Assembly (NCBI GenBank): GCA_037414955.1
Contig: JBBEWH010000089.1
Coordinates: 1 to 64,000 of the forward strand
Source: Phytohabitans sp037414955
GTDB taxonomy: Bacteria; Actinomycetota; Actinomycetes; Mycobacteriales; Micromonosporaceae
Reading direction: 5' to 3'
Length of the DNA: 64,000 bases
Program-made: the position numbers and the translations under genes
Part shown: positions 41,586-49,063 of the stretch, piece by piece
Numbering within the stretch: position 1 is the first letter of the stretch
Layout of the letters: each line of letters starts with the position of its first letter
The notes under the pieces: model-generated
What the model saw: only the letters and a program-made list of their open reading frames with translations
What the model was told of the DNA's origin: nothing
Databases searched by the model: none

Positions 41586-42794
41586 ATGAAGGCAACCAGA
41601 TCCGTGGTCGCGGTGGCCGCACTCCTCATGACCGCGATGACCGCGTGCGGCGCCGATGATTCCGGCGACCGTGCCGAAGATCCCATCACCGTCGGCATTT
41701 CGCTGCCGCTCACCGGTGATTTCTCCGAGCCCGGCAAGGGCATCCAGCGCGGCTACCAGGCGTGGCAGAAGATCGTCAACGACAACGGCGGGCTGCTGGG
41801 CCGCCAGGTCGAGCTGAAGATCCTCGACGACCAGTCCAATGCCGACCGGGTCGTCGCCGACTACGAACAGCTCATCGGCCAGGACGAGGTCGACCTCGTC
41901 TTCGGGCCGTTCTCCAGCCGGTTGGTGACTCCGTCGGCCCGGGTGGCGGAGGAGTACGGCATGCTCTTCGTCGAGCCGGCCGGCGCCGCCGCCGAGGTGT
42001 TCCAGCAGGGGTTCAAGAATCTCTTCTACGCCGCGCCGGCGGTCGCCAGCGACCACTACAACCACCTCGCCGAATACATCATCGCGATGCCGGCGGGGCA
42101 GCGTCCGCGCACCGCGGCCTACGCGGCCATGGACGACCCGTTCGCGCAGGGCACCGCGTACGGGTTGAAGGACAAGCTGGAGAAGGCCGGCATCCAGACG
42201 GTGGTCAACGAGGTGTACCCGCCGAACACCACCGACTTCGGCGGCATCGCCGCGAAAATCGCCAACTCGCGAGCCGACATGGTGGTGGGTGGCAGCCAGT
42301 ACCAGGACGCGGTGAACCTCATCGTCGCCCTGCAACAGCTCAACTACCAGCCGAAGCTCGCGGCGTTCTCGACCGCGCCCACGAACCCGGAGTTCGCGAA
42401 GGCGATCGGCAACAAGACCGAGGGCATCCTCGCGCCGACGGGATACACCGAGAAGGCGAAGTATCCGAGCAATGTGGAGTTCGTCGAGAAGTACACCGCG
42501 CAGTTCGGCGGCCCGCCCGGCGAGGACGAGGCGAATGCTTACACGACCGGCCAGGTGGTGGCCGCGGCGGTGACGGCCGCGGGCTGCGCCGAGCCGGGCG
42601 ACTGCCAGAAGCGGCTGGTGGACTGGCTGCGCACCAACACGGTGGAGACCGTCGTCGGCCCGCTGTCGTGGGACGCGACCGGGCGCCCGAAGGGCGCGCA
42701 CATGATCCAGCAGTACGTGCGGGGTGAGATCCAGATCGTGTTGCCGGAGAACCAGAAGGAAGCCGACTTCGTCTTCCCGAAGCCGGCGTGGTGA
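41586..42794 (+). CDS. Branched-chain amino acid/amide-type ABC substrate-binding lipoprotein
   Basis: A 402-residue periplasmic-type binding protein, lipidated at the Cys in MTAMTACGADD (near residue 21). The mature part starts ITVGISLPLTGDFSEPGKG and shows the Peripla_BP_6 layout (VELKILDDQSNADRVVADYE, LVFGPFSSRLVTPSA, YTTGQVVAAAV). Related proteins bind Leu/Ile/Val, amides, urea or aromatic compounds; the ligand cannot be assigned. AGGAG lies about ten bases before ATG 41586. It heads a five-gene importer operon. Confidence 0.93.
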   Translation: MKATRSVVAVAALLMTAMTACGADDSGDRAEDPITVGISLPLTGDFSEPGKGIQRGYQAWQKIVNDNGGLLGRQVELKILDDQSNADRVVADYEQLIGQDEVDLVFGPFSSRLVTPSARVAEEYGMLFVEPAGAAAEVFQQGFKNLFYAAPAVASDHYNHLAEYIIAMPAGQRPRTAAYAAMDDPFAQGTAYGLKDKLEKAGIQTVVNEVYPPNTTDFGGIAAKIANSRADMVVGGSQYQDAVNLIVALQQLNYQPKLAAFSTAPTNPEFAKAIGNKTEGILAPTGYTEKAKYPSNVEFVEKYTAQFGGPPGEDEANAYTTGQVVAAAVTAAGCAEPGDCQKRLVDWLRTNTVETVVGPLSWDATGRPKGAHMIQQYVRGEIQIVLPENQKEADFVFPKPAW

Positions 42795-42801
42795 CCGGCC
42801 G

Positions 42802-43677
42802 GTGCTGGTCTTCCAGAGCGTCATTCTGGGGCTGCTGCTGGGCGGGCTCTACGCCCTCCTGGCCGCCGGCCTGACCCTCTACTTCGGAGTGATGCGGGTG
42901 GTGATGGTCGCCCACTCCGCGTTCCTGATTCTCGCCGCCTACCTCGCCTGGTATTTCCACCGGCAGACCGGCCTCGACCCGTTGCTGTCGCTGGTCGGCA
43001 CGGTGCCGCTCTTCTTCGGTGTCGGCGTCGCCATGCAGCGCCTGCTGATCGCGCGGCTGCGTCCGGCCACACTGACGATGATGTCGGTGTTGCTCACGTT
43101 CGCCATCGCGCTCGCCATCGAAGGCGCGCTGGGCTACGTGTTCAGCGGCGTGCAGCGCCGCGTCCAGCTCAGCTACAGCGGCGCGAGCCTCGACCTCTTC
43201 GGAGCCAGGGTCGCGGTGGTCAAGCTGATCGCGTTCGGCTTGGCCGCCGCCGCACTGTCCAGCTTGTACGTCGTGCTGAAGGTCACCCGTTTCGGGCACG
43301 CGCTGCGGGCCACCATCCAGCACCGGGAGGCCGCGCAGCTGGCCGGCATCGACACCGACCGGGTCGCCGGGTACGGCTTCGGGCTGGGCCTCGCCACGGC
43401 GGCGGTCGGCGGCACCGCGCTGGCGCTCGACGCCACCATCTACCCGTCGCTGCACTGGCACTGGATCGGCCCGCTGATGGCCATCATCGTGGTGGGCGGC
43501 CTCGGCAGCGTGCCCGGCGCCGCGATCGCCGCGATGCTGCTCGGCCTGACCCAGAGCCTGTTGCAGCTGCCGCTCGGCACCACGTGGGCGCAGACCGTCT
43601 TCTACCTCGCGCTGTTCGCCACGCTGGCGTTCCGGCCGCAGGGGTTCTTCGGAGGCCGCCTTGCGCAACGCTTTTAG
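42802..43677 (+). CDS. Branched-chain-type ABC permease (LivH-like)
   Basis: A 291-residue permease from GTG 42802 with eight to nine membrane segments. It opens VLVFQSVILGLLLGGLYALL and carries TRFGHALRATIQHREAAQLAGID, the LivH cytoplasmic loop that contacts the ATPase. It ends with ATLAFRPQGFFGG. It overlaps livM-like by 17 bases. Confidence 0.92.
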   Translation: MLVFQSVILGLLLGGLYALLAAGLTLYFGVMRVVMVAHSAFLILAAYLAWYFHRQTGLDPLLSLVGTVPLFFGVGVAMQRLLIARLRPATLTMMSVLLTFAIALAIEGALGYVFSGVQRRVQLSYSGASLDLFGARVAVVKLIAFGLAAAALSSLYVVLKVTRFGHALRATIQHREAAQLAGIDTDRVAGYGFGLGLATAAVGGTALALDATIYPSLHWHWIGPLMAIIVVGGLGSVPGAAIAAMLLGLTQSLLQLPLGTTWAQTVFYLALFATLAFRPQGFFGGRLAQRF

Positions 43678-44734
43678 GGGCATCCTCCTGGCGGTGGGCG
43701 CCGCGCTGGTGCTGTCGTTCCCCGCGCTGGCGCCCAACCCGTACATCCTCTCCGCCGGCGTGGTGGTGGCCAGCTACGCCGTCTACGCCACCGCGTGGAA
43801 CTTCGTGGGCGGTTTCACCGGGTACATCTCGCTCGGCCACGGCGCGTACGTCGGGCTCGGCGCCTACGGCACCGCGCTGCTGGTGGTGAAGGCCGGCGTG
43901 CCCAGCTTCGTCGCGCTGTGCGCGGCGGCCGCGCTGGTCGGCGCGCTCGCCGTGCCGATCGGCGCGGCGTCGCTGCGGGTCCGCGGCGCGAGCTTCGTCA
44001 TCGTCTCCATCGCGCTGGTGCTGATCCTGCTGCTGGTCTTCCAGAGCTGGGCGACGTTCACGGGCGGCTCGAATGGCCTCAACGTGCCGCGGCCGTTCCC
44101 CGACCTGCGCCGCCCCGAGCATCACCGGGCGTTCTTCTACCTCTTCTGCGCGCTGCTCGCCGTGGCGCTGCTGGCCTGGTGGGTCGTCGACCGGTCCCGG
44201 TTCGGCATGGGGCTCAAGGCGATCCGGGAAGACGAGGACAAGGCGCAGTCGCTCGGCACGCCGACGTTCACGTTCAAGCTGATCGTGTACGTCGTCTCCG
44301 CCGTCTGCACCGCGCTCGGTGGCGGGTTGTACGCGCTCTGGTTCGGCGACCTCGACCCGGTGTTCCAGTTCTCCATCCTCACCGGCGCCTACATGGTGCT
44401 GATGGCGTTGCTGGGCGGCGTGCGGCACCTGTTCGGCCCGCTGCTGGGCGCGCTGATCGTCGGCGCAGCGCTGGAATACTTCAAGGTGGCGTACGGCGAC
44501 ACGCAGCTCCACCTCGTCGCGGCCGGGTTGTTGCTGGGCATCGTCGTCCTCTTCATGCCCGACGGGGTGATCCCGGCACTGTCCGATCTGCACCGCCGAT
44601 TCTTCGGCCCGCCAGCACCGTCGATCCGCGAGGCGACATCGACCGGCGAGGCACCGTCGATCCGCGAGGCGACATCGACCGGCGGGGCGACATCAACCGG
44701 CGAGGCGACATCGGCTCGTGAGGTAGCGCCATGA
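43661..44734 (+). CDS. Branched-chain-type ABC permease (LivM-like) with repeat tail
   Basis: A 357-residue permease from TTG 43661, with GGAGG five to six bases upstream. The core has eight to nine helices and typical segments GGFTGYISLGHGAYVGLGAYG and FGMGLKAIREDEDKAQSLG. The family normally ends soon after LFMPDGVIPAL. Here a hydrophilic tail follows, made of six hexapeptide repeats (APSIRE, ATSTGE, APSIRE, ATSTGG, ATSTGE, ATSARE) and then VAP. The tail is cytoplasmic by topology and seems a recent minisatellite expansion. The stop overlaps the next start (ATGA). Confidence 0.92.
   Translation: MRNAFRGILLAVGAALVLSFPALAPNPYILSAGVVVASYAVYATAWNFVGGFTGYISLGHGAYVGLGAYGTALLVVKAGVPSFVALCAAAALVGALAVPIGAASLRVRGASFVIVSIALVLILLLVFQSWATFTGGSNGLNVPRPFPDLRRPEHHRAFFYLFCALLAVALLAWWVVDRSRFGMGLKAIREDEDKAQSLGTPTFTFKLIVYVVSAVCTALGGGLYALWFGDLDPVFQFSILTGAYMVLMALLGGVRHLFGPLLGALIVGAALEYFKVAYGDTQLHLVAAGLLLGIVVLFMPDGVIPALSDLHRRFFGPPAPSIREATSTGEAPSIREATSTGGATSTGEATSAREVAP
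44615..44722 (+). repeat. Six 18-bp coding repeats at the LivM-like C-terminus
   Basis: Units begin at 44615, 44633, 44651, 44669, 44687 and 44705. Two types alternate at first (GCACCGTCGATCCGCGAG and GCGACATCGACCGGCGAG), so a 36-base pair of units is duplicated, then the second type repeats alone. Reading frame is kept throughout. Confidence 0.95.
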
Positions 44735-45459
44735 GCGTCGAGACGGTGGGACTCAGCAAGCGCTTCGGCGGTGTGGTCGCTGTCGAGGACGCCAGCGTCG
44801 CCTTCCACCAGGGGAAGATCAACGCCCTGATCGGGCCCAACGGTTCCGGGAAGACCACGTTCTTCAACTGCGTCACCGGTATGATCAAGCCGGACGCCGG
44901 CCAGGTGGCCTACCGGGGGCGCGACATCACCGGCAAGGCGCCGCACGCGATCGCCCGGGCCGGCCTTGGCCGCACCTTCCAGCTGTGCCGGGTGTTCCCG
45001 CGACTGACCGTGCTGGAGAACGCGCTGGTGGCGGTGCGCAGCACCAGCCTCCGGGCGCAGCTCGCCAGCGCGCGAAATGCGGCCGAGATCGAGCGGGCAC
45101 GCGGCTGGCTGCACCGGCTCGGCATCGACCATCTGATGACGGTCGAGGCCCGCAACCTCTCCTATGGCCAGCAGAAGCTGCTGGAGTTGGCCGGCGTGCT
45201 GATGGCCGAGCCGGACACCATCCTGCTCGACGAGCCGGCCGGCGGCGTGAACCCGGCCCTCATCGAGAAGATCGCCGCGCTGGTGGGGGAGCTGAACCGG
45301 GAGGGTCGCACGTTCCTGATCGTCGAACACAACATGGAACTCGTCATGAGCCTGAGCGACCACGTCGTCGTCTTCGACCGTGGCCGTCCCATCGCGGCGG
45401 GCCCGCCCGCGACCATTCGCGACGACCCGCGCGTGCTGGAGGCGTACCTTGGGGTCTGA
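44731..45459 (+). CDS. Branched-chain-type ABC ATPase (LivG-like)
   Basis: A 242-residue ATPase. Walker A GPNGSGKTT, signature NLSYGQQKLLELA, Walker B TILLDEPAGGVN, switch His in IVEHNMELVM. NLSYGQQ is the LivG/UrtD form of the signature. It overlaps both neighbours, so the operon is translationally coupled. Confidence 0.94.
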   Translation: MSVETVGLSKRFGGVVAVEDASVAFHQGKINALIGPNGSGKTTFFNCVTGMIKPDAGQVAYRGRDITGKAPHAIARAGLGRTFQLCRVFPRLTVLENALVAVRSTSLRAQLASARNAAEIERARGWLHRLGIDHLMTVEARNLSYGQQKLLELAGVLMAEPDTILLDEPAGGVNPALIEKIAALVGELNREGRTFLIVEHNMELVMSLSDHVVVFDRGRPIAAGPPATIRDDPRVLEAYLGV

Positions 45460-46183
45460 GTTCTTGCTGGAACTGCGCGACATCGAGGCCGGATACGGGC
45501 GCGCGGCGCTCGTGCTGCGCGGCCTCACCGTCACGGTGCCGGCCGCGACGATCGTCTGCCTCGTCGGGCCGAACGGGGCTGGCAAGTCCACTGTGCTCAA
45601 GGTCGCGAGCGGCCTGCTGAAGCCGCGCGCCGGCCGGGTCCTCGTGGCCGGCCAGGACGTCACCGGGCAGGGGCCCCGGCAACTGCTCGCCGCCGGCCTA
45701 TCCCACGTGCTCCAGGGGCACAGCGTGTTCCGCGAGATGACGGTCGCCGAGAACGTGCTCGTCGGCGGGTACACGTTGCGCGACAAGGCGCTGCTCGCCG
45801 AGCGGGTGGCGTTCGTGAAGGAGCTGTTCCCGGTGGTCGCCGAGCGGTGGAAGGCGCTGGCCGGGCTGCTGTCCGGCGGGCAGCAGAAGCAGGTCGAGTT
45901 CGCCCGGTCGCTGATGGTCAGCCCGAAGGTGGTGCTGCTCGACGAGCCGTCGATGGGCCTCGACCCGAAGACCACCGGCACCGTCTTCGAGCAGATCGTG
46001 CGCATGCGGGACGCGGGCACCGCCGTGCTCCTCGTCGAGCAGAACGCCCGGCGCGCCCTGGGGGCCGCCGACATCGGCTGCGTGCTCGACCTCGGCCGGG
46101 TGCACATCTCCGGCCCCGCGCCCGACCTGCTCGCCGACCAGCGCCTGGCCGAGCTCTACCTCGGCGGCGGCGCCACCCCATGA
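45449..46183 (+). CDS. Branched-chain-type ABC ATPase (LivF-like)
   Basis: A 244-residue ATPase read from TTG 45449, chosen because GGAGG lies six bases upstream and the LivF domain begins just after (FLLELRDIEAGYGRAALVLR). Walker A GPNGAGKST, signature LLSGGQQKQVEFARSL, Walker B VVLLDEPSMGLDP, switch residue in LLVEQNARRAL. It completes the importer. The TGA stop is the first TGA of an interrupted palindrome. Confidence 0.93.
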   Translation: MGSEFLLELRDIEAGYGRAALVLRGLTVTVPAATIVCLVGPNGAGKSTVLKVASGLLKPRAGRVLVAGQDVTGQGPRQLLAAGLSHVLQGHSVFREMTVAENVLVGGYTLRDKALLAERVAFVKELFPVVAERWKALAGLLSGGQQKQVEFARSLMVSPKVVLLDEPSMGLDPKTTGTVFEQIVRMRDAGTAVLLVEQNARRALGAADIGCVLDLGRVHISGPAPDLLADQRLAELYLGGGATP

Positions 46184-46280
46184 TCAAGGCGTGCGGGACC
46201 TGGGTGTTTAGGGGTGTTTTGCGCCGGGTTGAGGGGGTCCTTCAAGTCGTTCTAACGACTTGAAGGACGCCTTGATCATG
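46179..46280. repeat. Family-A palindrome interrupted by a 46-bp insert
   Basis: The first 14 bases (CATGATCAAGGCGT) are followed by 46 bases of G/T-rich sequence and then the rest of the palindrome (TCCTTCAAGTCG, complement on the right). Removing the insert restores the 56-bp length. Both convergent neighbours take their stop codons from its ends. Confidence 0.9.
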
Positions 46281-47697
46281 GGGTGGCGCGGCGGGCGCCG
46301 ACGATCCTCCACACCGCACCGTTCGCTTTGGACAGTAGGTACAGCTCGCCGGCCGCGTCGGCGCCCAGCCGCAGGTCGACGCGGGCGTCACCGGCCAGGT
46401 CCGCCATCGTCAGCCGGCGTCCAGCGCGGTCGAAGATCTTCAGATGGTGGATCAGCGCCAGCGGGCCGCCGCGCCGCATCTCGGCCGCCTCGGTGGCGAA
46501 CACCCGCCCGTCGACCAGATCCGCGAAGACGTACTTCCCGCGCAGCGCCGGCACGCCCGCGCCGCGATACACGAAGCCGCCGCTGATCGCGTGCCCGCTG
46601 TCTTCGAGGCACGGCCAGCCGGGCGGGGCCTCGTGGTCGTAGGCGGCCACCGGGTACGTGTACCCGTAGCGCGCGTCGTCCGGCGGCAACGGGTACAGGT
46701 TGCAGCGGTCGTCACGGTCGAAGACGAGCGGGCCCTCCCGCTCACTCCACCCGAGATTGTCTCCCGCCCGCACGTCGTACACGGCCTCGATGTCCTTCTC
46801 CCCGATGTGCCCGAGGAACATCCGGTGGTCGCCGCTCGGGTCCCAGCTGAAGCGGTGCGGGTCGCGCATCCCGTACGCGTAGATCTCGCCGAGCGCGCCC
46901 GGCCGCCCGGTGAAGGGGTTGCCGGCCGGGATGCCGTACCGACCGTTGGCGGCGTCCCTGCCGGCCGGATCGATGCGCAGAATCTTGCCCTGCGGCACGC
47001 TCAGGTCCTGCGGCCAGTCGCCGCTGACGCCGAGACCGCCGTCGCCGGCCGCGATGTACAGCAGCCCGTAATCCGCGTCACCGGGCAGGGCCGTCGGGTT
47101 GAAGTCGATCTGCTGGATCGCGTGGATGTAGGTGCCGAACGCGAGCCGCAGCACCTCACGGTGGGTTCCGCTGAAGACGTTCGCGGACGGGTCGTCCGCC
47201 GTCCACTCCGTCAGGACACTGTGGATGACGGCGCCCGGTTGCGGCGTGAGATCCGGCGCCTTCGCCGCCAGCGCCCCGAATGCTTCACTGTGGACGGTGT
47301 AGAACCGGCCGTTCGCGGCGAACGAGGGGTGGAAGGTCACGAAGCCGAACCCGCTGCCCAGCCCGCGCCCGGAGAAGAAGTCCGGCGCGAACGTCGCGGC
47401 CACGTCCAGGTACGGCCGCGGCGTCACGCCGTCGAGCATATAGAGCGTGCCGTTGAGGTCGGGCACGAACAGGCGCCGCGACCCGTCGGGCGCGGCGCGC
47501 AGGTAGTTGATGCGCGCGTGCCGGTCGAGGCGCGGGTCCGTCGCCGGCGGGATGGTCGTCGACGCCGGGAACCGGGCGAACTCCTCGACGACGAGCCCGA
47601 GCGCCGCCGGGACCGGGTCGACCGGGATCGGGTCGGCGACCGGCTGGTCCGCCGCCAGAGCGAGGACGGTGAGGATGGATAGCCCGACGTGAAACAC
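46276..47697 (-). CDS. Secreted PQQ-dependent sugar dehydrogenase-like protein
   Basis: A 473-residue exported protein. A signal peptide (FHVGLSILTVLALAAD) starts at GTG 47697; GAGG is only one base upstream, so the exact start is uncertain. The mature part is a six-bladed propeller of the glucose/sorbosone dehydrogenase family: INYLRAAPDGSRRLFVPD, LLYIAAGDGGLG, GKILRIDPAGRD, YAYGMRDPHRFSWDP and FVYRGAGVPALRGKYVFADL. These enzymes oxidise aldoses using PQQ. No PQQ synthesis genes are nearby. It may act with the alditol oxidase encoded upstream on the same strand, though that protein is cytosolic. The stop lies in the palindrome. Confidence 0.9.
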   Translation of the reverse strand: MFHVGLSILTVLALAADQPVADPIPVDPVPAALGLVVEEFARFPASTTIPPATDPRLDRHARINYLRAAPDGSRRLFVPDLNGTLYMLDGVTPRPYLDVAATFAPDFFSGRGLGSGFGFVTFHPSFAANGRFYTVHSEAFGALAAKAPDLTPQPGAVIHSVLTEWTADDPSANVFSGTHREVLRLAFGTYIHAIQQIDFNPTALPGDADYGLLYIAAGDGGLGVSGDWPQDLSVPQGKILRIDPAGRDAANGRYGIPAGNPFTGRPGALGEIYAYGMRDPHRFSWDPSGDHRMFLGHIGEKDIEAVYDVRAGDNLGWSEREGPLVFDRDDRCNLYPLPPDDARYGYTYPVAAYDHEAPPGWPCLEDSGHAISGGFVYRGAGVPALRGKYVFADLVDGRVFATEAAEMRRGGPLALIHHLKIFDRAGRRLTMADLAGDARVDLRLGADAAGELYLLSKANGAVWRIVGARRATP

Positions 47698-47728
47698 GCC
47701 TCATTGTAATGCGTCGATGCCATCGACC

Positions 47729-47784
47729 CATGATCAAGGCGTCCCTCAAGTAGTCCTAACGACTTGAGGGACGCCTTGATCATG
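47729..47784. repeat. Family-A 56-bp palindrome, canonical form
   Basis: Identical to the copies at 9151 and 25584. It follows the alditol oxidase gene and supplies its stop codon (47780-47782). Confidence 0.95.
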
Positions 47785-49027
47785 GAGAAGGGACGTAGCG
47801 GTCGAGGAAGTCGTTGCGGAACTTGCCGGCCGGGTCCAGGCGCCGCGTGAGCGCCCCGAAGTCGCGCACCCGCTCGTACCGCGCGGCCACCACCCGCGGA
47901 CCCATGGTGAAGAGCTTTCCCCAGTGCGGCCGCGCGTCGAACGGCGCCAGTGCCTCCTCCACGGCCGCCAGCACGGGTACGACGGCGTCCGGGTCCTTGA
48001 TCCAGGTGAAGTGGAAGGCCACCGTGTCCCGCTGATAGGACGGGCTCAGCCACAGGTCCTCGGCCGCGATCGCCCGCACCTCGCTGATCTGGAGCACCGG
48101 CGCGATCCGGTCCCCGATCCGGTCCAGCGCGGCGAGCGCCTCCGGCGCCTCGGTGTGCGGCACGAAGAACTCCGACTGCAGCTCCTCGCCGCTGCTCGGG
48201 GTGAACTCCAGCCGGAAATGCGGCAGCCGGGCGTGCCACGGGCCGGGCACGCCGAGCTGCTCGGTGCAGTGCTCCGTCGACATGCCGGGCACCGGGTGCC
48301 GCGGCCCGTCGGCGGGCGTGGCGCCGAACCAGTCGTGCGGCGGTGGTCCGTCCTCGGCGCGTCGCTTCACCCACACCTGGTTGAACCGTGGCCTGGCCCA
48401 GTCGGTGAAGAGGCTGACGCTGTATCCGCGCGCCATGATCTCGGCCAGGTGCGTGCGGGCGGCGTCGAGGGGGAGGTCGTCGTACACGAACTGGGCGACG
48501 TCGAACCGTGGCCGCACGTCGAGGGTCAGGCTCGTCACGACGCCGAGCGCGCCGAGCGACACCACCGCCGCCGGGAACAGCTCGTCGTCCCGGCGCAGCG
48601 TCCGCACCGCACCGTCCGCGGTGACCAGGTCGAGCGCGGTCACCGCCGACGCCAGCGTGCCGTTCGCGACGCCCGAGCCGTGGGTGCCGGTGGCGCACGC
48701 GCCCGCGATCGAGATGTGCGGCAGCGAGCCGAGGTTGTGCAGCGCGAATCCGGCCGCGTGCAGGTGCGGCGCCACGTCGCCGTACCGGAGGCCCGCGGAG
48801 ACCGTCACGGTGCCGCGCACGCTGTCGACATCCATGACCCGGGGCAGGTCGGCCACCGAGACCAGGTCGCCGGGGGTGTCGGCGATCCGGTTGAACGAGT
48901 GCCCGGAGCCCAGCGCGCGTATCCGGTCCGCCCCGGCCACCACCGCGCACAGCTCGTCCAGGGAGGCCGGGCGGTGCAGCCGCCGGGCGCCGAAGGTCAC
49001 GTTGCGAGCCCAGTTCGTGATCAGCAC
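47780..49027 (-). CDS. FAD-dependent alditol/aldonolactone oxidase (AldO-like)
   Basis: A 415-residue VAO-family flavoprotein from GTG 49027. The N-terminal FAD domain holds IRALGSGHSFNRIAD, where the His (residue 43) aligns with the His that is covalently bound to FAD in Streptomyces alditol oxidase, and GACATGTHGSG. The substrate domain has ISEVRAIAAEDLW (Glu and Arg of the active site), FHFTWIKD and HWGKLFTMGP with the catalytic Lys. It should oxidise a polyol such as xylitol or sorbitol to the aldose and make hydrogen peroxide. No signal peptide. The palindrome provides its stop. Confidence 0.93.
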   Translation of the reverse strand: MLITNWARNVTFGARRLHRPASLDELCAVVAGADRIRALGSGHSFNRIADTPGDLVSVADLPRVMDVDSVRGTVTVSAGLRYGDVAPHLHAAGFALHNLGSLPHISIAGACATGTHGSGVANGTLASAVTALDLVTADGAVRTLRRDDELFPAAVVSLGALGVVTSLTLDVRPRFDVAQFVYDDLPLDAARTHLAEIMARGYSVSLFTDWARPRFNQVWVKRRAEDGPPPHDWFGATPADGPRHPVPGMSTEHCTEQLGVPGPWHARLPHFRLEFTPSSGEELQSEFFVPHTEAPEALAALDRIGDRIAPVLQISEVRAIAAEDLWLSPSYQRDTVAFHFTWIKDPDAVVPVLAAVEEALAPFDARPHWGKLFTMGPRVVAARYERVRDFGALTRRLDPAGKFRNDFLDRYVPSP

Positions 49028-49050
49028 ACCGGCCAGCGTAGGTGCTTGCC

Positions 49051-49063
49051 CTGATCAAGGCGG
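49051..49063. repeat. Vestigial family-A palindrome fragment
   Basis: CTGATCAAGGCGG matches the left end of the family. No right arm follows. Its TGATCA still provides the stop codon of the AfsR-like gene (49055-49057). Confidence 0.6.
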
